Source: Liopterus haemorrhoidalis
Lineage: Eukaryota > Arthropoda > Insecta > Coleoptera > Dytiscidae
Assembly: GCA_963971575.1 (NCBI GenBank)
Contig: OZ020625.1
Span: 25,879,253-25,943,252, forward strand
Reading direction: 5' to 3'
DNA: 64,000 nt
Part shown: positions 28,112 through 40,439 of the stretch, in pieces
Layout of the letters: every line of letters begins with the position of its first letter
How positions within the stretch are numbered: position 1 is the stretch's first letter
The notes under the pieces: generated by a model
Told to the model about the DNA's origin: nothing
The model's input: only the letters and a program-made list of their open reading frames with translations
Databases searched by the model: none
Position numbers and translations under genes: made by a program

Positions 28112-28330
28112 ATGAAATTAATTTATGTTTTGATTTTAAAAACAGTGTTTTACAAAATGCAGAAGCAATTAGTGGGACGTAAAGGACAAGTGCTTTATAG
28201 CCAGAGCCGCGAAATTATTAATAATGTTATGCAGTTCATGAAGGAGGAAGTTATTCTGAAAAACTTCAAAATTCCTGTAACAAATTTCCGGGGATGAGTG
28301 ATTGCTGCAACTGGCATCTCTAAGAGTACC
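28112..28330 (+). pseudogene. Transposase N-terminal helix-turn-helix fragment
   Basis: The plus strand reads YSQSREIINNVMQFMKEEVI, FKIPVTNFRG, a stop, then VIAATGISKST. This is the N-terminal DNA-binding segment of the LPPYHC-type insect Tc1-like transposases. The rest is absent. The flank at 28700-28750 (CCAAGTGTGACGTCATCTCA) matches ends seen at 8700 and 45130. Confidence 0.55.
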
Positions 28331-28750
28331 GATATAAATTTAATAATAAAATTAATTTTACTGCAATATATATATTTTCCCCGTCTGGTCGGCATATTTA
28401 TTTTTCTATTCATAATTAATTTTCCTTCTGTCATTTATGACATATTTATATTAAACAGCATTTTATTTATACTTTTTCATTTATATTTTAATATATAGCT
28501 TTTAAATCGTTCCTTAACTAATTCAATAAAAAATATTATTTAATTGTCCCATTTGGTTTGAAAATATTTTATTTGTCTCCGCCACTGTAGTTATCTTGTT
28601 TGCGCAATTTTGTAACGGTCGTGTATCCTTCTCTATTTGAATCTACTCTAACTAAATGTAACAACTGATCAATGATTTGATGTTGGTTAAATTACATTAT
28701 GACATTGGTAATTAAATTAACCAAGTGTGACGTCATCTCATATTTATCGT

Positions 28751-29420
28751 GAATAGTGTTTATTACAGTTTGGAAAACTGTTTCAAAATGTATTTTAAGA
28801 GGTTTTTAAAGGTTTTTAAAACACAAATATGCAGTTATAAATAATTTTTATTATATTACAACTAACTTACGCCTAATTTTAGACATTTTTACAATTTTGC
28901 CTAAAATATTAGCAACATAAATATAATGTTCGTTCTGTCTTTCAAGACAGGGAATGTGAAAATATATCTAAGTTGAGCGATTTTAATATTTTACATCAAA
29001 ATTTAAAAATAATTTGTGTAAATTAAAACTACACAAATCTGTAATACAGATTTTCATCACAAAAATATCAGAAATATTTTTTTAATATATTTACTAATTC
29101 AAAATCGTAGAAAAGTGGAAATTTTGTACAAGTGTATGTGTGCAAGTAAAACAACAAATTTAAAGAACCAGATAAAATGATAATGACATCACAAAACATG
29201 ATGTCATTAAAATTTTAACAAATTCAAACTATACTAGTATAATAAATATGATATACAAATTCTAAATATCATTGATCCATCGAAAAAGACGATATTTTTA
29301 GTAGGATAATTTTATTTATGAAATAGTTACAAATATCTAGTAAAACAAAGAATAATACCAAAAGTTTTAATTTAACAAAGATGTGGCTGTCTCTACAGCT
29401 TGTATGGAACATGATAATGT
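28751..29420. other. Intergenic, nothing recognised
   Basis: AT-rich sequence between a decayed transposase fragment and the first mariner cluster. No coding, RNA or repeat signal was identified. Confidence 0.35.
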
Positions 29421-29429
29421 TGTTTATAA

Positions 29430-29636
29430 TCATTCCTTACGATGAAGTTTTGCCTTATTAATGTGCGGAATCTTATAGGAATTCCTTCCTTTTGCAAACA
29501 TGGTTGCTTCTAGATAAGTTTGCAATGTTACAAAAACATAATCAAGGGTTTGTATGTTTAAAGCATTAATTGTATTTTGTACGCATCCAATCAGTTCGTC
29601 GATTGTATTCGGGGAAGCTGTATGTTGTAAGGATTG
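29430..29636 (-). pseudogene. Mariner-superfamily transposase tail, cut by a mariner insertion
   Basis: The minus strand reads SLQHTASPNTIDELIGCVQN, TLDYVFVTLQTYLEATMFA and KGRNSYKIPHINKAKLHRKE then a stop. This is the C-terminal end of a mariner-type transposase group known from plants and other eukaryotes (IQSLQ...VFLTLQ...NNYKIPHI). It stops at 29636, where a D34D mariner of a different group is inserted at a TA. Confidence 0.72.
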
Positions 29637-29638
29637 TA

Positions 29639-30884
29639 CCAGGTCTACAAGTATGAAATACGGATTTTTTTCAAACTTGTCGCGCACACAGTGTTTAGTT
29701 CAAAGTTTCAACACATATGGCGTTTTGTTAAGTTATCATTAAGTGTCAAATGCGTATAGGTTATAATTTGAAAAGTGATCATATAGTTTTGTTTTACTGT
29801 GTTAAAAATGTCAAATTTTGTGCTAAATAAAGAGCATTCGCGGACAGTACTATTGTTTTGTTTTCATTTGAAAAAAACTGCTGCTGAATCATACCGACTG
29901 CTTCGAGAAGCTTATGGTGAATATGCTCCATCGCAAGATACGTGTGAACGATCGTTTCAAAAGTCGTAACTTTGATCTTACAGACAAAGAACATGGAAAA
30001 CCTCCAAAAAAATATCAAGATACAAAATTGGAAACATTGCTACAGGAAGACGATAGTCAATCACAAAAACAACTAGCAGAGCAGTTAGGCGTTAGTCAAC
30101 AAGCTGTTTCCAATCGCCTACGAGAGATGGGTAAGATCCAGAAAGTCGGCAGATGGGTTCCACATGTATTGAATGAGAGGCAGATGGAAAAACGCAAAAA
30201 CACTTGTGAAATTTTGCTTGCACGATACAAAAGAAAGTCTTTTTTGCATCTTATCATTACTGGCGATGAAAAATGGATTTATTTTGAAAATCCCAAACGC
30301 AAAAAATCATGGGTGAACCCAGGCTCACCATCCACATCAACTGCAAGACCGAATCGCTTTGGCAAAAAGACAATGCTCTGTACTTGGTGGGACCAAAAGG
30401 GTGTGGTCTATTATGAATTGTTAAAACCTGGTGAAACAGTTAATACCCAACGCTACCAACAACAACTGATCGAATTGAACCATTCGCTGCTCATAAAACG
30501 ACCAGAATACGAAAGAAGACAGCACAAGGTAATCTTTCTTCACGATAATGCTCTATTACATAAGGCAAAAGCAGTTTGCAAAACATTGGAGGCACTCAAG
30601 TAGGAAGTGTTACCCCATGCCGCTTACTCACCAGACTTGGCCCCTTCAGATTACCACTTGATCGCATCGATGGGTCACGCACTTGCCGAGCAGCACTTAT
30701 GTTCATATGAAAATGTGAAAGAATGGCTAGATGAATGGTTTGCGGGGGAAGGGGAAGAGTTCTACTGGCGAGGTATTCACAATTTGCCTGAAAGATGGGA
30801 AAAATGTATAACTTCTAATGGAGCATACTTTGAATAAATAAACTTTTACTGTTCTTTTGAGTTTAATGTGTTTTATTGACCTGG
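29639..30884 (+). mobile_element. Mariner (D34D) copy 1, right terminal repeat mostly lost
   Basis: 1246 bp, flanked by TA. The left end is CCAGGTCTACAAGTATGAAA. The right end keeps only GACCTGG: compared with copy 2, about 29-38 bp of the right terminal repeat are missing. The transposase frame is less damaged than in copy 2. Confidence 0.9.
29808..30837 (+). pseudogene. Mariner transposase, copy 1 (deletion plus one stop)
   Basis: Tc1/mariner DDD transposase. After the start (MSNFVLNKEHSRTVLLF) a short deletion near 29950, relative to copy 2, breaks the frame within CERWFRRF. The frame then runs to 30600, where a TGG has become TAG (ALK-stop-EVLPHAAYSPDL), and on to 30837. Catalytic landmarks: TGDEKWIYFEN (first D), VIFLHDNALLH (second D), YSPDLAPSDYH (third D), with 34 residues between the second and third. 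Not active as it stands. Confidence 0.9.
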
Positions 30885-30885
30885 T

Positions 30886-32010
30886 AATTTGTCTAAAATA
30901 CCCGTTTTTCTGTGAATTACTTTTGAGTTATGCAAAACAATTTGCGCGCCATTTGAACTATTTGTGCGCCATTTGTTAAATAGTTGCCTAGCAACCACTT
31001 ATTTAGAAATAACAAAAAAAGATCAAGATAATATTACTTTCGTTAATCCCATTTTTTAAGTAATATATACCATATTTTCAGACGGAAGGAGTATAAATTA
31101 TAGAAATATTACATTTTATGATTTAATAAGTATTAATCAAGTTGAAGAAAATTAATGTTTTATGTGCTGCACAGAACATATGATATTCTGGATTCTTAAA
31201 TTTGCATTTGTTATATTCATATTTTCTTCTTGAATTCTTTAAAAATTATTAATTATTTATTTTAATTTAATTTCAAAAGAATTTATTTGGTATTTTTGAA
31301 AAGATGACAGCTATAAATCTGTAGGTAATATAAAAATAATCATAAGTCCAACCTGAATCTGTACTGGTTTGGACTATTTATTACACCAGATGAATATCTT
31401 CATTAGCGTTTAAATTTATGACTTTCAGGGATCCACATTTAACAAACTGCATTTAACAATGTTTCAGTTATAAACACACATATCGCTTTCATATAACTAT
31501 TCAGATGAAGTCTCCAAAAGTCTCTTTTTACATCTGGTTTCAGCTAAAATCGACACGTCTCAGATGAACGAAGCCAACCGCACTACTCAAGGTCAAAGTG
31601 TCACAGATATGACGTAGTTATACTACTTACATCGGCTGTTTCGATGGACCAATTCTAAAATGATACTATACGATATATGTTATATATACAAGTACTAAAT
31701 AGTACTCCTAATATTTTTGATATTTTTGCTTCTTTTTTCTTTTTCTACCTATTGGCAAATAGCGTGTATCTACTATTGCTACCATGAAATTTAGAATATT
31801 TCAGTTAAGGATTAAAATATATTTATACAGAATATTAAAATTTGTTTAGTTCGGTATTATTAAAAGTAATAACTTTTATAGCATGGTTTGGAACAGTGCG
31901 AAATTCGCTGTTCTCTATACCAAAGTTTATAGATTCTAATTTTTTTTCAATTGTAGTACTGTATTGCATTACACCATCCTGATTATTAAAATCAATATAT
32001 ATAAGTTGAC
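30886..32010. other. Intergenic, nothing recognised
   Basis: AT-rich sequence with no element end, RNA or protein family recognised. A weak repeat of CAAATGGCGC-type sequence lies near 30940-30980. Confidence 0.35.
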
Positions 32011-32018
32011 CAACTTTT

Positions 32019-32535
32019 TTACAATGAAAAGGAGGAATATATTAAATTGAATTTTACAGCAAGTGCTGCAGCTAGAGTATCAACATTCAATCTAGATTTC
32101 TCACTTGTCCAAAAATCATTAGCAATTGAAAAAACTCTTTCAACTGCTGCATTAGTTCCAGGGCAGCACAAGGTAAATTGAACAAGGATAAATAAATTTT
32201 CACATGGAATATGTTCATTTTTAAAATGGCTAGTGTTTCGGTAAGAAATAAACAAAGCCACTTGTGTGCGACGCGCTCTCGCAAGATCTACCTTTCGGAG
32301 CGTATTCGTCTCATAATCGCGTCTCGCCGCATTCTACCGAACCTTGACGAATGTCAAATGCGAATACGTCACATCAATTGCAACGGATCGACTCGGCATC
32401 GATCTAGTACGAAAATGTACGAAAAGGAGAACAAATATCGAAAAGGAGGACATATAGGAGGATACTTTTCAAGGAAGAACAGACCTTACAAAAGGAGGAC
32501 TGTCCCCTCCAAACGAGGACGGTTGGTCACCTTAA
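32019..32535 (-). mobile_element. hAT derivative with transposase dimerisation domain
   Basis: The minus strand at about 32040-32170 reads CCPGTNAAVERVFSIANDFW then TSEKSRLNVDTLAAALAVK, the hATC domain with its NAAVERVFS motif. The other end (GGTTGGTCACCTTAATA near 32522) resembles the TAGGGTGACCA-type hAT terminus also seen at 63460. Most of the transposase is deleted. Confidence 0.7.
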
Positions 32536-32919
32536 TATAAATTGTGTTTTGCAAAACCCAGTAGTTTTTCACGTACTAACAAGTACTTTCAAGTACTAAC
32601 CACGCTATTCTAGGTATCTAGTGCAATTTTAGGCAAATCTGTAAGCTTACAGACAGAATCTGTAAGAAACTGTCCATAACAACTCATAAAATAACTCCTT
32701 AGATACGATCGTCTGTAGCTTACAGATTTGTCCAAATTTACACTAATAATGTAAATTTTAAAATTTCAGAAATTCTTTTTCTGATAATTTTTTAATTATA
32801 AATTCTGAAATGAAATATATTTTAACCCTTTAAGTAACTGTACCATTTGCAGTTTTCTTCACTTTGTACAATAAAAATATGTGTTCTACGATGGTTAAGG
32901 AACGGTTCTATAGGTAATT

Positions 32920-33130
32920 TGTTTGCTTTAAGCGGAACTAAATGAGATTTTCGTTCTTTTAGGTTGTCACGAGAAGGGACATTGCTTGGGTTATTTCAAG
33001 TTTCAGGTTAGTATGTGAAAATTTAAAATTGCAAAATTGAAACCATAGAAACAAATGACATTTGTTATTAATACATTTTTACATACTTTGAAGAGAAAAA
33101 AAAAAAATGGGAAATTTTACATTTAAATTT
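32920..33130 (+). repeat. Family C fragment
   Basis: GCGGAACTAAATGAGATTTT, TTGTCACGAGAAGGGACATT and AAACCATAGAAACAAATGAC match family C in order. The element is cut before its other end. Confidence 0.65.
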
Positions 33131-33219
33131 TTTTTTCACATTCAAAATAATAAAGAAATGGTAATATTTCATAACGGAATTGCAAAATAGTATATTGTGC
33201 AACACGTGCAGAATATGTA

Positions 33220-34503
33220 CCAGGTCTACAAGTATGATATGCGGATTTTTTTTCAATCTTGCCGCGCAAACGGAGTGTATAGTTTAAAGTTTCAACACAT
33301 ATGGCGTTTTGTTAAGTTATCATTAAGTGTCAAATGCGTATAGGTTATAATTTGAAAAGTGATCATATAGTTTTGTTTTACTGTGTTAAAAATGTCAAAT
33401 TTTGTGCTAAATAAAGAGCATTCGCGGACAGTACTATTGTTTTGTTTTCATTTGAAAAAAACTGCTGCTGAATCATACCGACTGCTTCGAGAAGCTTATG
33501 GTGAATATGCTCCATCGCAAGATACGTGTGAACGATGGTTTCGGCGTTTCAAAAGTGGTCACTTTGATCTTACAAACAAAGAACATGGGAAACCTCCAAA
33601 AAAATATGAAGATACAAAATTGGAAACATTGCTACAGGAAGACGATAGTCAATCACAAAAACAACTAGCAGAGCAGTTAGGCGTTAGTCAACAAGCTGTT
33701 TCCAATCGCCTACGAGAGATGGGTAAGATCTAGAAAGTCGGCAGATGGGTTCCACATGCATTGAATGAGAGGCAGATGGAAAAACGCAAAAACACTTGTG
33801 AAATTTTGATTGCACGATACAAAAGAAAGTCTTTTTTGCATCGTATCATTACTGGCGATGAAAAATGGATTTATTTTGAAAATCCCAAACGCAAAAAATA
33901 ATGGGTGAACCCAGGCTAACCATCCACATCAACTGCAAGACCGAATCGCTTTGGCAAAAAGACAATGCTCTGTACTTGGTGGGACCAAAAGGGTGTGGTC
34001 TATTATGAATTGTTAAAACCTGGTGAAACAGTTAATACCCAACGCTACTAACAACAACTGATCGAATTGAACCATTCGCTGCTCATAAAACGACCAGAAT
34101 ACGAAAGAAGACAGCGCAAGGTAATCTTTCTTCACGGTAAGCTCCATCACATAAGGCAAAAGCAGTTTGCAACACATTGGAGGCACTCAAGTGGGAAGTG
34201 CTACCCCATGCCGCTTACTCACCAGACTTGGCCCCTTCAGATTACCACTTGTTCGCATCGATGGGTCACGTACTTGCCGAGCAGCACTTCTGTTCATATG
34301 AAAATGTGAAAGAATGGCTAGATGAATGGTTTGCGGGGAAAGGGGAAGAGTTTTACTGGCGAGTTATTCATAAATTGCCTGAAAGATGGGGAAAATGTAT
34401 AACTTCTACTGGAGCATACTTTGAATAAATAAACTTTTACTGTTCTTTTGAGTTTAATGTGTTTTATTTAAAAAAAATCCGCATTTCATACTTGTAGACC
34501 TGG
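33220..34503 (+). mobile_element. Mariner (D34D) copy 2, both terminal repeats intact
   Basis: 1284 bp, flanked by TA. The left end CCAGGTCTACAAGTATGATA and the right end (complement CCAGGTCTACAAGTATGAAA) are both present. It is highly similar to copy 1 throughout. The terminal repeats could still be recognised by a transposase, but this copy's own coding frame is broken. Confidence 0.93.
33392..34428 (+). pseudogene. Mariner transposase, copy 2 (several stops)
   Basis: Same protein as copy 1, with the CERWFRRFKSGHFDL segment intact. Lesions: CAG to TAG at 33731-33733 (MGKI-stop-KVGRW), a TAA near 33899, another TAA near 34050 (QRY-stop-QQL), and a small deletion at the HDNA motif (about 34135). 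The lesions differ from those in copy 1, so the copies decayed independently. Confidence 0.92.
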
Positions 34504-34505
34504 TA

Positions 34506-35380
34506 TTCTGCGCATGTTGCTCACTATGTTTTTCCTCCGATTATTATTTATTTTTCAATAAATAAATAATGAAGAAAATACAGTATAAATATGGTTAACA
34601 GCCATTAAAGCGCGCGCAGCCAGTACGGGAATGAAAATTCTCGTACTGCACATGCGTATTGCTACGAATTTATTCTTTCCCACACAACGCACGTGTAACA
34701 TGCGAAATTAAGCTAATTTCCTGTCAACTAACAGTATTGAAATGAGTCAGTTCCATAGTAGTTGTAGGAAAATAATTTTTATTGTACAAAGCGATCTTTT
34801 CAATTTTAGTTTATCAGAAATAATATTTTTTGTGTGTTTTTTTAACAACTATATCTACATCTCACTGTTTCTGCACCCCAAAAGAGGCTAGCAAACTTTG
34901 TAAAATATTATAAACAAAATATTAGACATTACCGAGTTCCTTTAAACAAAATATTAAAAAACGAATTGATTTCTAACTGCTATTGGGAGGGGCGAGGAAG
35001 GCATCCTGCTTTGACTCTTTAAAAATTTGGTAAATTTTTTAATAATATTAATAATTGTAGCTGTTGAATTAAAATTTTTAGGGGCGGAAAAATGGTTTTT
35101 TCACGATTTTCTTTTTTAATAATTTTGCCCTGCTCACAGGAGGGGATCAAATAATCAATTTTTAACCTCAGGGGTAGAGGACGAACCGGCCGAAAGTAGT
35201 TGATCTCTTTTTTCCTCAAAATTGGCACAGGGGTAGTTTTTAATTTTCTGAGAAATCGCGATTTTAGATATTTTGCAATATTTTTAAGGCTTGAAACGAA
35301 GAAAATGTACTCGCAGGGTTAGGGGAGAGTTCTTTTGCACCAAATTTTTTGTATCTAGGAGGGTAGTTTCATTTTTACCG
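34506..35380. other. Intergenic, nothing recognised
   Basis: No protein family or RNA was recognised. The stretch around 35040-35370 has runs such as AGGGGCGGAAAAATGGTTTT that look like old repeat sequence, but no partner copy was found in the window. Confidence 0.35.
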
Positions 35381-35382
35381 AC

Positions 35383-36300
35383 CGCCAACATATATAAGGG
35401 AGGTATTGTGATCATACCGATTTTGACATTTCGATGGATCTCCATGAATTGAGGTCCCTACTTAACGTTAACGGTCCCTAATTAACAAAAAAATATTTTT
35501 ACATAAAATTTGTTTTTAAAGTTCTTAGATTAACAGACGATAAATTATTTTAAAAATATCTTTCATTTTGCCGTGATTACTACAAAGCAAAATTTGTCCT
35601 ACACACTCAGCATACCGCCTTCACTTATTATATATCTGCGATACCCTGCAATGTTTGAAAATTCAAAACTTCACATCAATTTTTACCGACCGCCAACATA
35701 TATAAGGGAGGTACTGAGATCATACCGATTTTGAAATTTCGAGATTTCGATGGATTTCCACGAATTGAGGTCCCTACATAACGTTTTGACTATTTTTAGC
35801 ATGATGTCTGTCGGTCTGTCTGTCCGTCCGTCTGTCTGTATACACGTGCAGAACAAATTCGGCTGAAAGGATTTTTATGAAACTTCATATTTAAGCTTCT
35901 GCCATCAATGGAACGAGTTGATCAACTTTTGGTAAAAATCGGTTGACTAAAAATGGGAGTTTACTCGTGTCGATTTTAAGGTTTTTGCGAATATTTCGCA
36001 ACAGAAAAATATCTCGAAAAAATTTATTGAACAAAAGTTGCTATAAAAGCAATAACTAATAACTTTTATTTGAGACGTTTTTTGATAAAACGAAAAATTT
36101 TGAATAATTTCTGTAAAAGTTTTCGAAATTTTTTCCAAGTCTCATTTTTTTCATATTTATATGTAACGTTTCCATGGTCATGATAAATAATATCTCTGTT
36201 AGAAAATATTAGGTCAAGTTATTTCTACTCTGCTACTAGAATGTAATTTATATAAGTACTTTATGATGGCGGTCGGTCCTGTGGTGGCCACAGCTGATTT
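35383..36300 (+). repeat. Family B repeat with an A2 end inserted
   Basis: Starts ACCGACCGCCAACATATATA, is interrupted at about 35478-35692 by an A2 end (minus orientation, ending CACATCAATTTT), then restarts with the same ACCGACCGCC and runs to GATGGCGGTCGGTCC near 36280. The GTCY tract is at about 35808-35840. This copy best shows both B ends. Confidence 0.7.
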
Positions 36301-36782
36301 TTCTGGTTGAGGTTACTATTTTCTCACGATTTAAATCTCTATTATTATAATAGTTAAGGATGGTTTCCAATTGACGTAGACGTAGAGTTCATTTTACCAC
36401 TTTTTGTTTGTAATATTTTACAAAGTATTTTACGCAACTAATTCTTAAAAATAAATACTTAATACTTATTATTAAACCTTATTTTACATAATACTTGAAA
36501 TAAAATATTATGTACCTTAATATTAATTACATATAATACAATTTAGGTTATAATTTTGACATATTTAAACAGCTAAAAAGAGTATAAAACTACAAATTTT
36601 CTAAAAATAAGGCAATTGGGTTCCTAATGGATAATTGGTGTAATATTTGAGGTACTATATTAAAAAGAATAGTTTTAAAATGAGGTTCCTATTATTAATT
36701 TCTTAGCTTCGTGCGGAACTAGATAGTAATTTCTTTTTTAATTTCAAATGCCTGCATCTCAAATATTAAATGATTTTCTTAT

Positions 36783-37040
36783 GCCCAGTCTTTCCACCTT
36801 GAGGTGAACCTCTAGGTAACTATCAGACAGATACGGTTATGTGATACTTTCTGTGCTGAATAAATGTCATCCCGTCTTTCAATACAAATTTATCTATCGG
36901 ATAGATATCTAACGGATAATGAGACTGACGTATTTAATTCACTGATTGGTATTGACATTTATCCAGCAGGTGAAGTTTCAGATAACCTTATCTGTCAGAG
37001 AGTACCTAGAGGTTTACCTGAAGGCGGAAAGACCGTGCCT
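36783..37040. mobile_element. Palindromic MITE, 258 bp
   Basis: The left arm GCCCAGTCTTTCCACCTTGA pairs with the complement of the right end (GGCACGGTCTTTCCGCCTTC). Both continue through AACCTCTAGGTA and ACAGATA(C/A)GGTTAT. Non-coding. Confidence 0.8.
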
Positions 37041-37266
37041 TAATCTTGGCTAAGCCCAAAATATCAGTTTATGTTTAAAATGTCAAATTTTTATTTGAAT
37101 TGTCATGTCATATTGTTATGTTATAAAATTGCCAAGATAATATTAAAATAAAAATAATAAGGGGTTAATTTTATTTCTAGTCATTTTAACCTAAATTGTC
37201 TTAGAAAGACCGATTTACTATATTAAAACAATCGGTCTCAAATTCCTATTCAAACTTTAAAAGTTA

Positions 37267-37638
37267 CCCAGCAAACATTTTTATACGGGCCAGTACTGGT
37301 AAAGCACATACTCCCCGGCATTGAAAGTAATGGGCCAGTACCCCGGTGTCCCCGTGGCCGTTACTGGCCTATTGATGTATCAGTTGCCGGCCCAGCAACG
37401 GTAAAGTGCAAAATAATCGCATTAGTTGCAAGATTTATTTCTGATGGTTTTAAGTAAAAAGTATGAGTGAAAAAGAGTGCTTATAAAATGCTGGTAAAGT
37501 ACTTCGTATAGGCGGAATGCGAAATACAAATGTGAAGTACATTATTAATACTGGCGTTGCACTTACTTTTGGTGCCAGTAATTTACCAGCATAAAAGCAG
37601 TTTGCCAGCATTCGGCCGTTAGTTGAATGTTTGCTGGG
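37267..37638. mobile_element. MITE with CCCAGCAAACAT ends and TA duplication
   Basis: Ends CCCAGCAAACAT and ATGTTTGCTGGG, flanked by TA. The interior is rich in GGCCAGTACTGG-type short palindromes. 372 bp, non-coding. Confidence 0.82.
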
Positions 37639-37814
37639 TAGATTTCAAAATCTAGCTCCACATGAAGCTAAGAAATGAAGAGTGATTCTGAAAACAAATT
37701 TTTACAAAGTCAAGTGTCAAAATAGAAACGAAGACTTATCTGGAAGCCAGTATATATTTGTAATTTGCATGTAAGGAAAAAATATTATAAATTGACCTGT
37801 TTATATCTTTTTAC

Positions 37815-38040
37815 CAGAGCTTCGAACAGTTATTTTTTTGTTTCGGTTCAATTAAAAAAATAAATATCGGTTCGGTTCCGGTTTTCCTTCCGGCCAAAAC
37901 GATTTTTTTCGGTTCAGTTCCGAGTGATAAATTTTTAAATGCTTTTATTTGTTATTAGAAATTTATGTTCTACTATAATTTAGGAGAACATTTTATTCCT
38001 TATTTTGTAATACCAAGGCCGCTGCCAGGGGGGGGGTTCT
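37815..38040 (+). repeat. Family E repeat, copy 1
   Basis: Shared with 50800-51020: GGTTCAATTAAAAAAATAAA, GAGTGATAAATTTTTAAATG and TTATTCCTTATTTTGTAAT, ending in GGCCGCTGCC and a G/C homopolymer. The hAT-like CAGAGCTTCGAA start is suggestive only. Confidence 0.6.
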
Positions 38041-38643
38041 GGTCCTTCGATCCCCCCCCCCCAAATAATAGAAGCGCATTTTTTTTTACTTATCAGTTAA
38101 AAAAAATTACGATTTTTTTCTGCGCATCAGTTTAATTTTATTTAAGATTATTTTTTATTTAAAAAAATAATCTTAAATAAAATGTATTTTATATTCACTC
38201 CCATAAACATTATCTGAACCGAAATAAACCGATATTTTTAGATTATTCCAACACTTGTTCATATCAAATAGTTAAATTGAGAAATCAGGTTTTGTATTTT
38301 ATAACAGATAGGTTACATGGCAATGTGGGGGTACGAACATGTAGAAAGATTGTTTCCGTCGCCTATAAGCGCCTGTTGTCGGCGCTAATTGATGCCGATT
38401 AGTACGCACGTAGAAAGCCTGTTACCAGCACCGGTTTAGTGAAATTTCTTCATAAAAAAATGGGCTGGTTTATAATGAATGTTCCTGCAGTTTCTTGGCA
38501 GTATTATATATTCACTAAAATGTGCCACTACTGCCGGTGGTGCAATATCATAATACCCCCCCCCCCCTCGCAAAATTGTCTGTCACCGTACTAGATTTAT
38601 CAACTTTGTCTAAGGAGAACAAACGACAAAAAAACTTCATTAA

Positions 38644-39208
38644 AATACCCTTTTCACACTAGAACTTTAAGACGAGTGAATTTAAAGTTCACCGATGTTT
38701 AACATCGGCTTGCTTTCACACTTGATGTTTAAATCTCCGTCAGGAAATTACCAGTTTTGAACTGTCTGCGCAGACGCACATTTTGAATTATTCTAAACAA
38801 ATATGGATATTTCATTTCATTCTACAATAAAGACACTACAATAAAGAATATATTACACCTGTATTAACATGTAAGTCGATACATTTTATCTCAATTATTG
38901 TAGCTCTGTATTTTATTAAACACATTATTAAAATAAATAATTTTATAATAACAATAAGTATAAACTTCTTATAACTTCGATATAATACAGTATTCTTGTT
39001 TATGATAATACAAAATGTTGACAGCACAAATTCAAAGAGTATTTTGTTATAATAGAAATTATGTTGGCAATGCGGACGATGTTTAAGACGCAGATCTCTG
39101 TCTTAAACGTCGCTTGTATTTAGACGAGGTCATACGTTTTCACATTAGCGTTTAAAGACACATTCACTTTAACATCCGATCTTAAAGTTCTAGTGTGAAA
39201 AGGGTATT
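38644..39208 (+). mobile_element. Family H MITE, copy 1
   Basis: The ends AATACCCTTTTCACACTAGA and the complement of TCTAGTGTGAAAAGGGTATT give at least 28 bp of terminal inverted repeat. A second copy in reverse orientation is at 57648-58257, with the same GTCTGCGCAGACGCACATTT interior. Confidence 0.85.
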
Positions 39209-39881
39209 AGAGGTTTAATGTAACCCTAAATAGATTACCCCCCGCAATCGCGGGGCCATAGTTTCACTACTAACCTTTGAAGACCAGATGTTGAAAAGCA
39301 AATTCATAACAAAATATTAAAATTTATTTTGCTGATTAATTTTATATTATTTTAAGAATGACTTGTTCTTTAAATGCGTTTCCTCAATAACTAAGTAAAT
39401 TAACTTAAAACCCTTTTCCATGTCACCACAGATTTATCTCGTTTGTCGGCGCATGTAAACAAGTGCCCGAGGCGCCGGCAACAATCTTTCTACGTGTACG
39501 TACCCTTAGGTATACGAAAATAATTTTAAAAACAAGTTTTTTTTTTTTTGATTTGACTATTTATATCATCTATATAACTATTAATACTAGTAATATTTTG
39601 TTAAATATGTCAATATTATGTGTATGTTTAGAAAAAATAAGCTAAAAAGCATTTCTGTATATACAACAACCATATTTTAGGACTAATGACACCAAAATAC
39701 GAAAACAAATTTTATATATATTGTACATTTCTTATTTAAATTTACTGAAAACAATAATAATTGTAATTTTGTAATAAAATATATGTAACACGTACGATTT
39801 TGTTTGAATAATTTTTAATGTAACTATTGATATAGGCGTATCTTAAGGAACTGTACTAGGTCCACTCCTATTCTTAATGTA

Positions 39882-40397
39882 CAGTAGGTGGCCAAATTAT
39901 TAGGGACATCACACCCCCCCCCCCTGTAATTTTCAAGTTTAAATGCATTTTGTGAGAAAATAAATTGTTTTTAAATCATTTTTCTTCTATATTCTTGTTG
40001 CTGGTATCATTATTATTTTAAAAAGCGGGAGATCGCCAAAGAAATCATCACCACCAAGCGGCAATTTATAGAAACCCTTATCAGAGAGTGGCATCACAAC
40101 CCCAATCTCCGACACAACGCAGAAGTCTGCATAGAAAGCATGCCCAAACGTCTGGAAGCCGCAATCGCAGCAAAGGGTAGCATTACAAAATATTAAGATT
40201 TTACTTAATTTGATAAATTAACTTTTTTTATACAAAAATAAATGGTTATGAATAAGCAATTATGTCGTTTTATATTCTAAATAAAGCACTCTAATGAATA
40301 AAAATAAATACGAGACCCAAAGCCACTTATTTCCTCATTAAATCATTTGAAAATTACAAAAAATCTGCACTGTCCCTAATAATTTGGCCACCCACTG
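39882..40397 (+). mobile_element. Tc1-like deletion derivative
   Basis: 516 bp with ends CAGTAGGTGGCCAAATTATT and the complement of AATAATTTGGCCACCCACTG, flanked by TA. It keeps only the transposase C-terminus. Confidence 0.9.
40022..40195 (+). pseudogene. Tc1 transposase C-terminal fragment
   Basis: The plus strand reads REIAKEIITTKRQFIETLIR, EWHHNPNLRHNAEVCIESMP and KRLEAAIAAKGSITKY then a stop, the standard Tc1 ending (SMPRRLEAVIAAKGGxTKY). The catalytic core is absent. Confidence 0.85.
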
Positions 40398-40439
40398 TAC
40401 ATCTTCCGAATATTATCAATACAGTAAATTTTTGATATA

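Larger units (their letters stand above)
39832..40430 (+). pseudogene. LINE reverse transcriptase fragment split by a Tc1 element
   Basis: Before the Tc1 element the plus strand reads GTVLGPLLFLMY. After it (from 40398) it reads LPNIINTVN, the usual continuation of this reverse transcriptase block. The Tc1 element sits at the TA of the tyrosine codon. Confidence 0.6.

Noticed and set aside
29794..30018. Minus-strand 74-residue frame
   Set aside because: Antisense of the mariner transposase.
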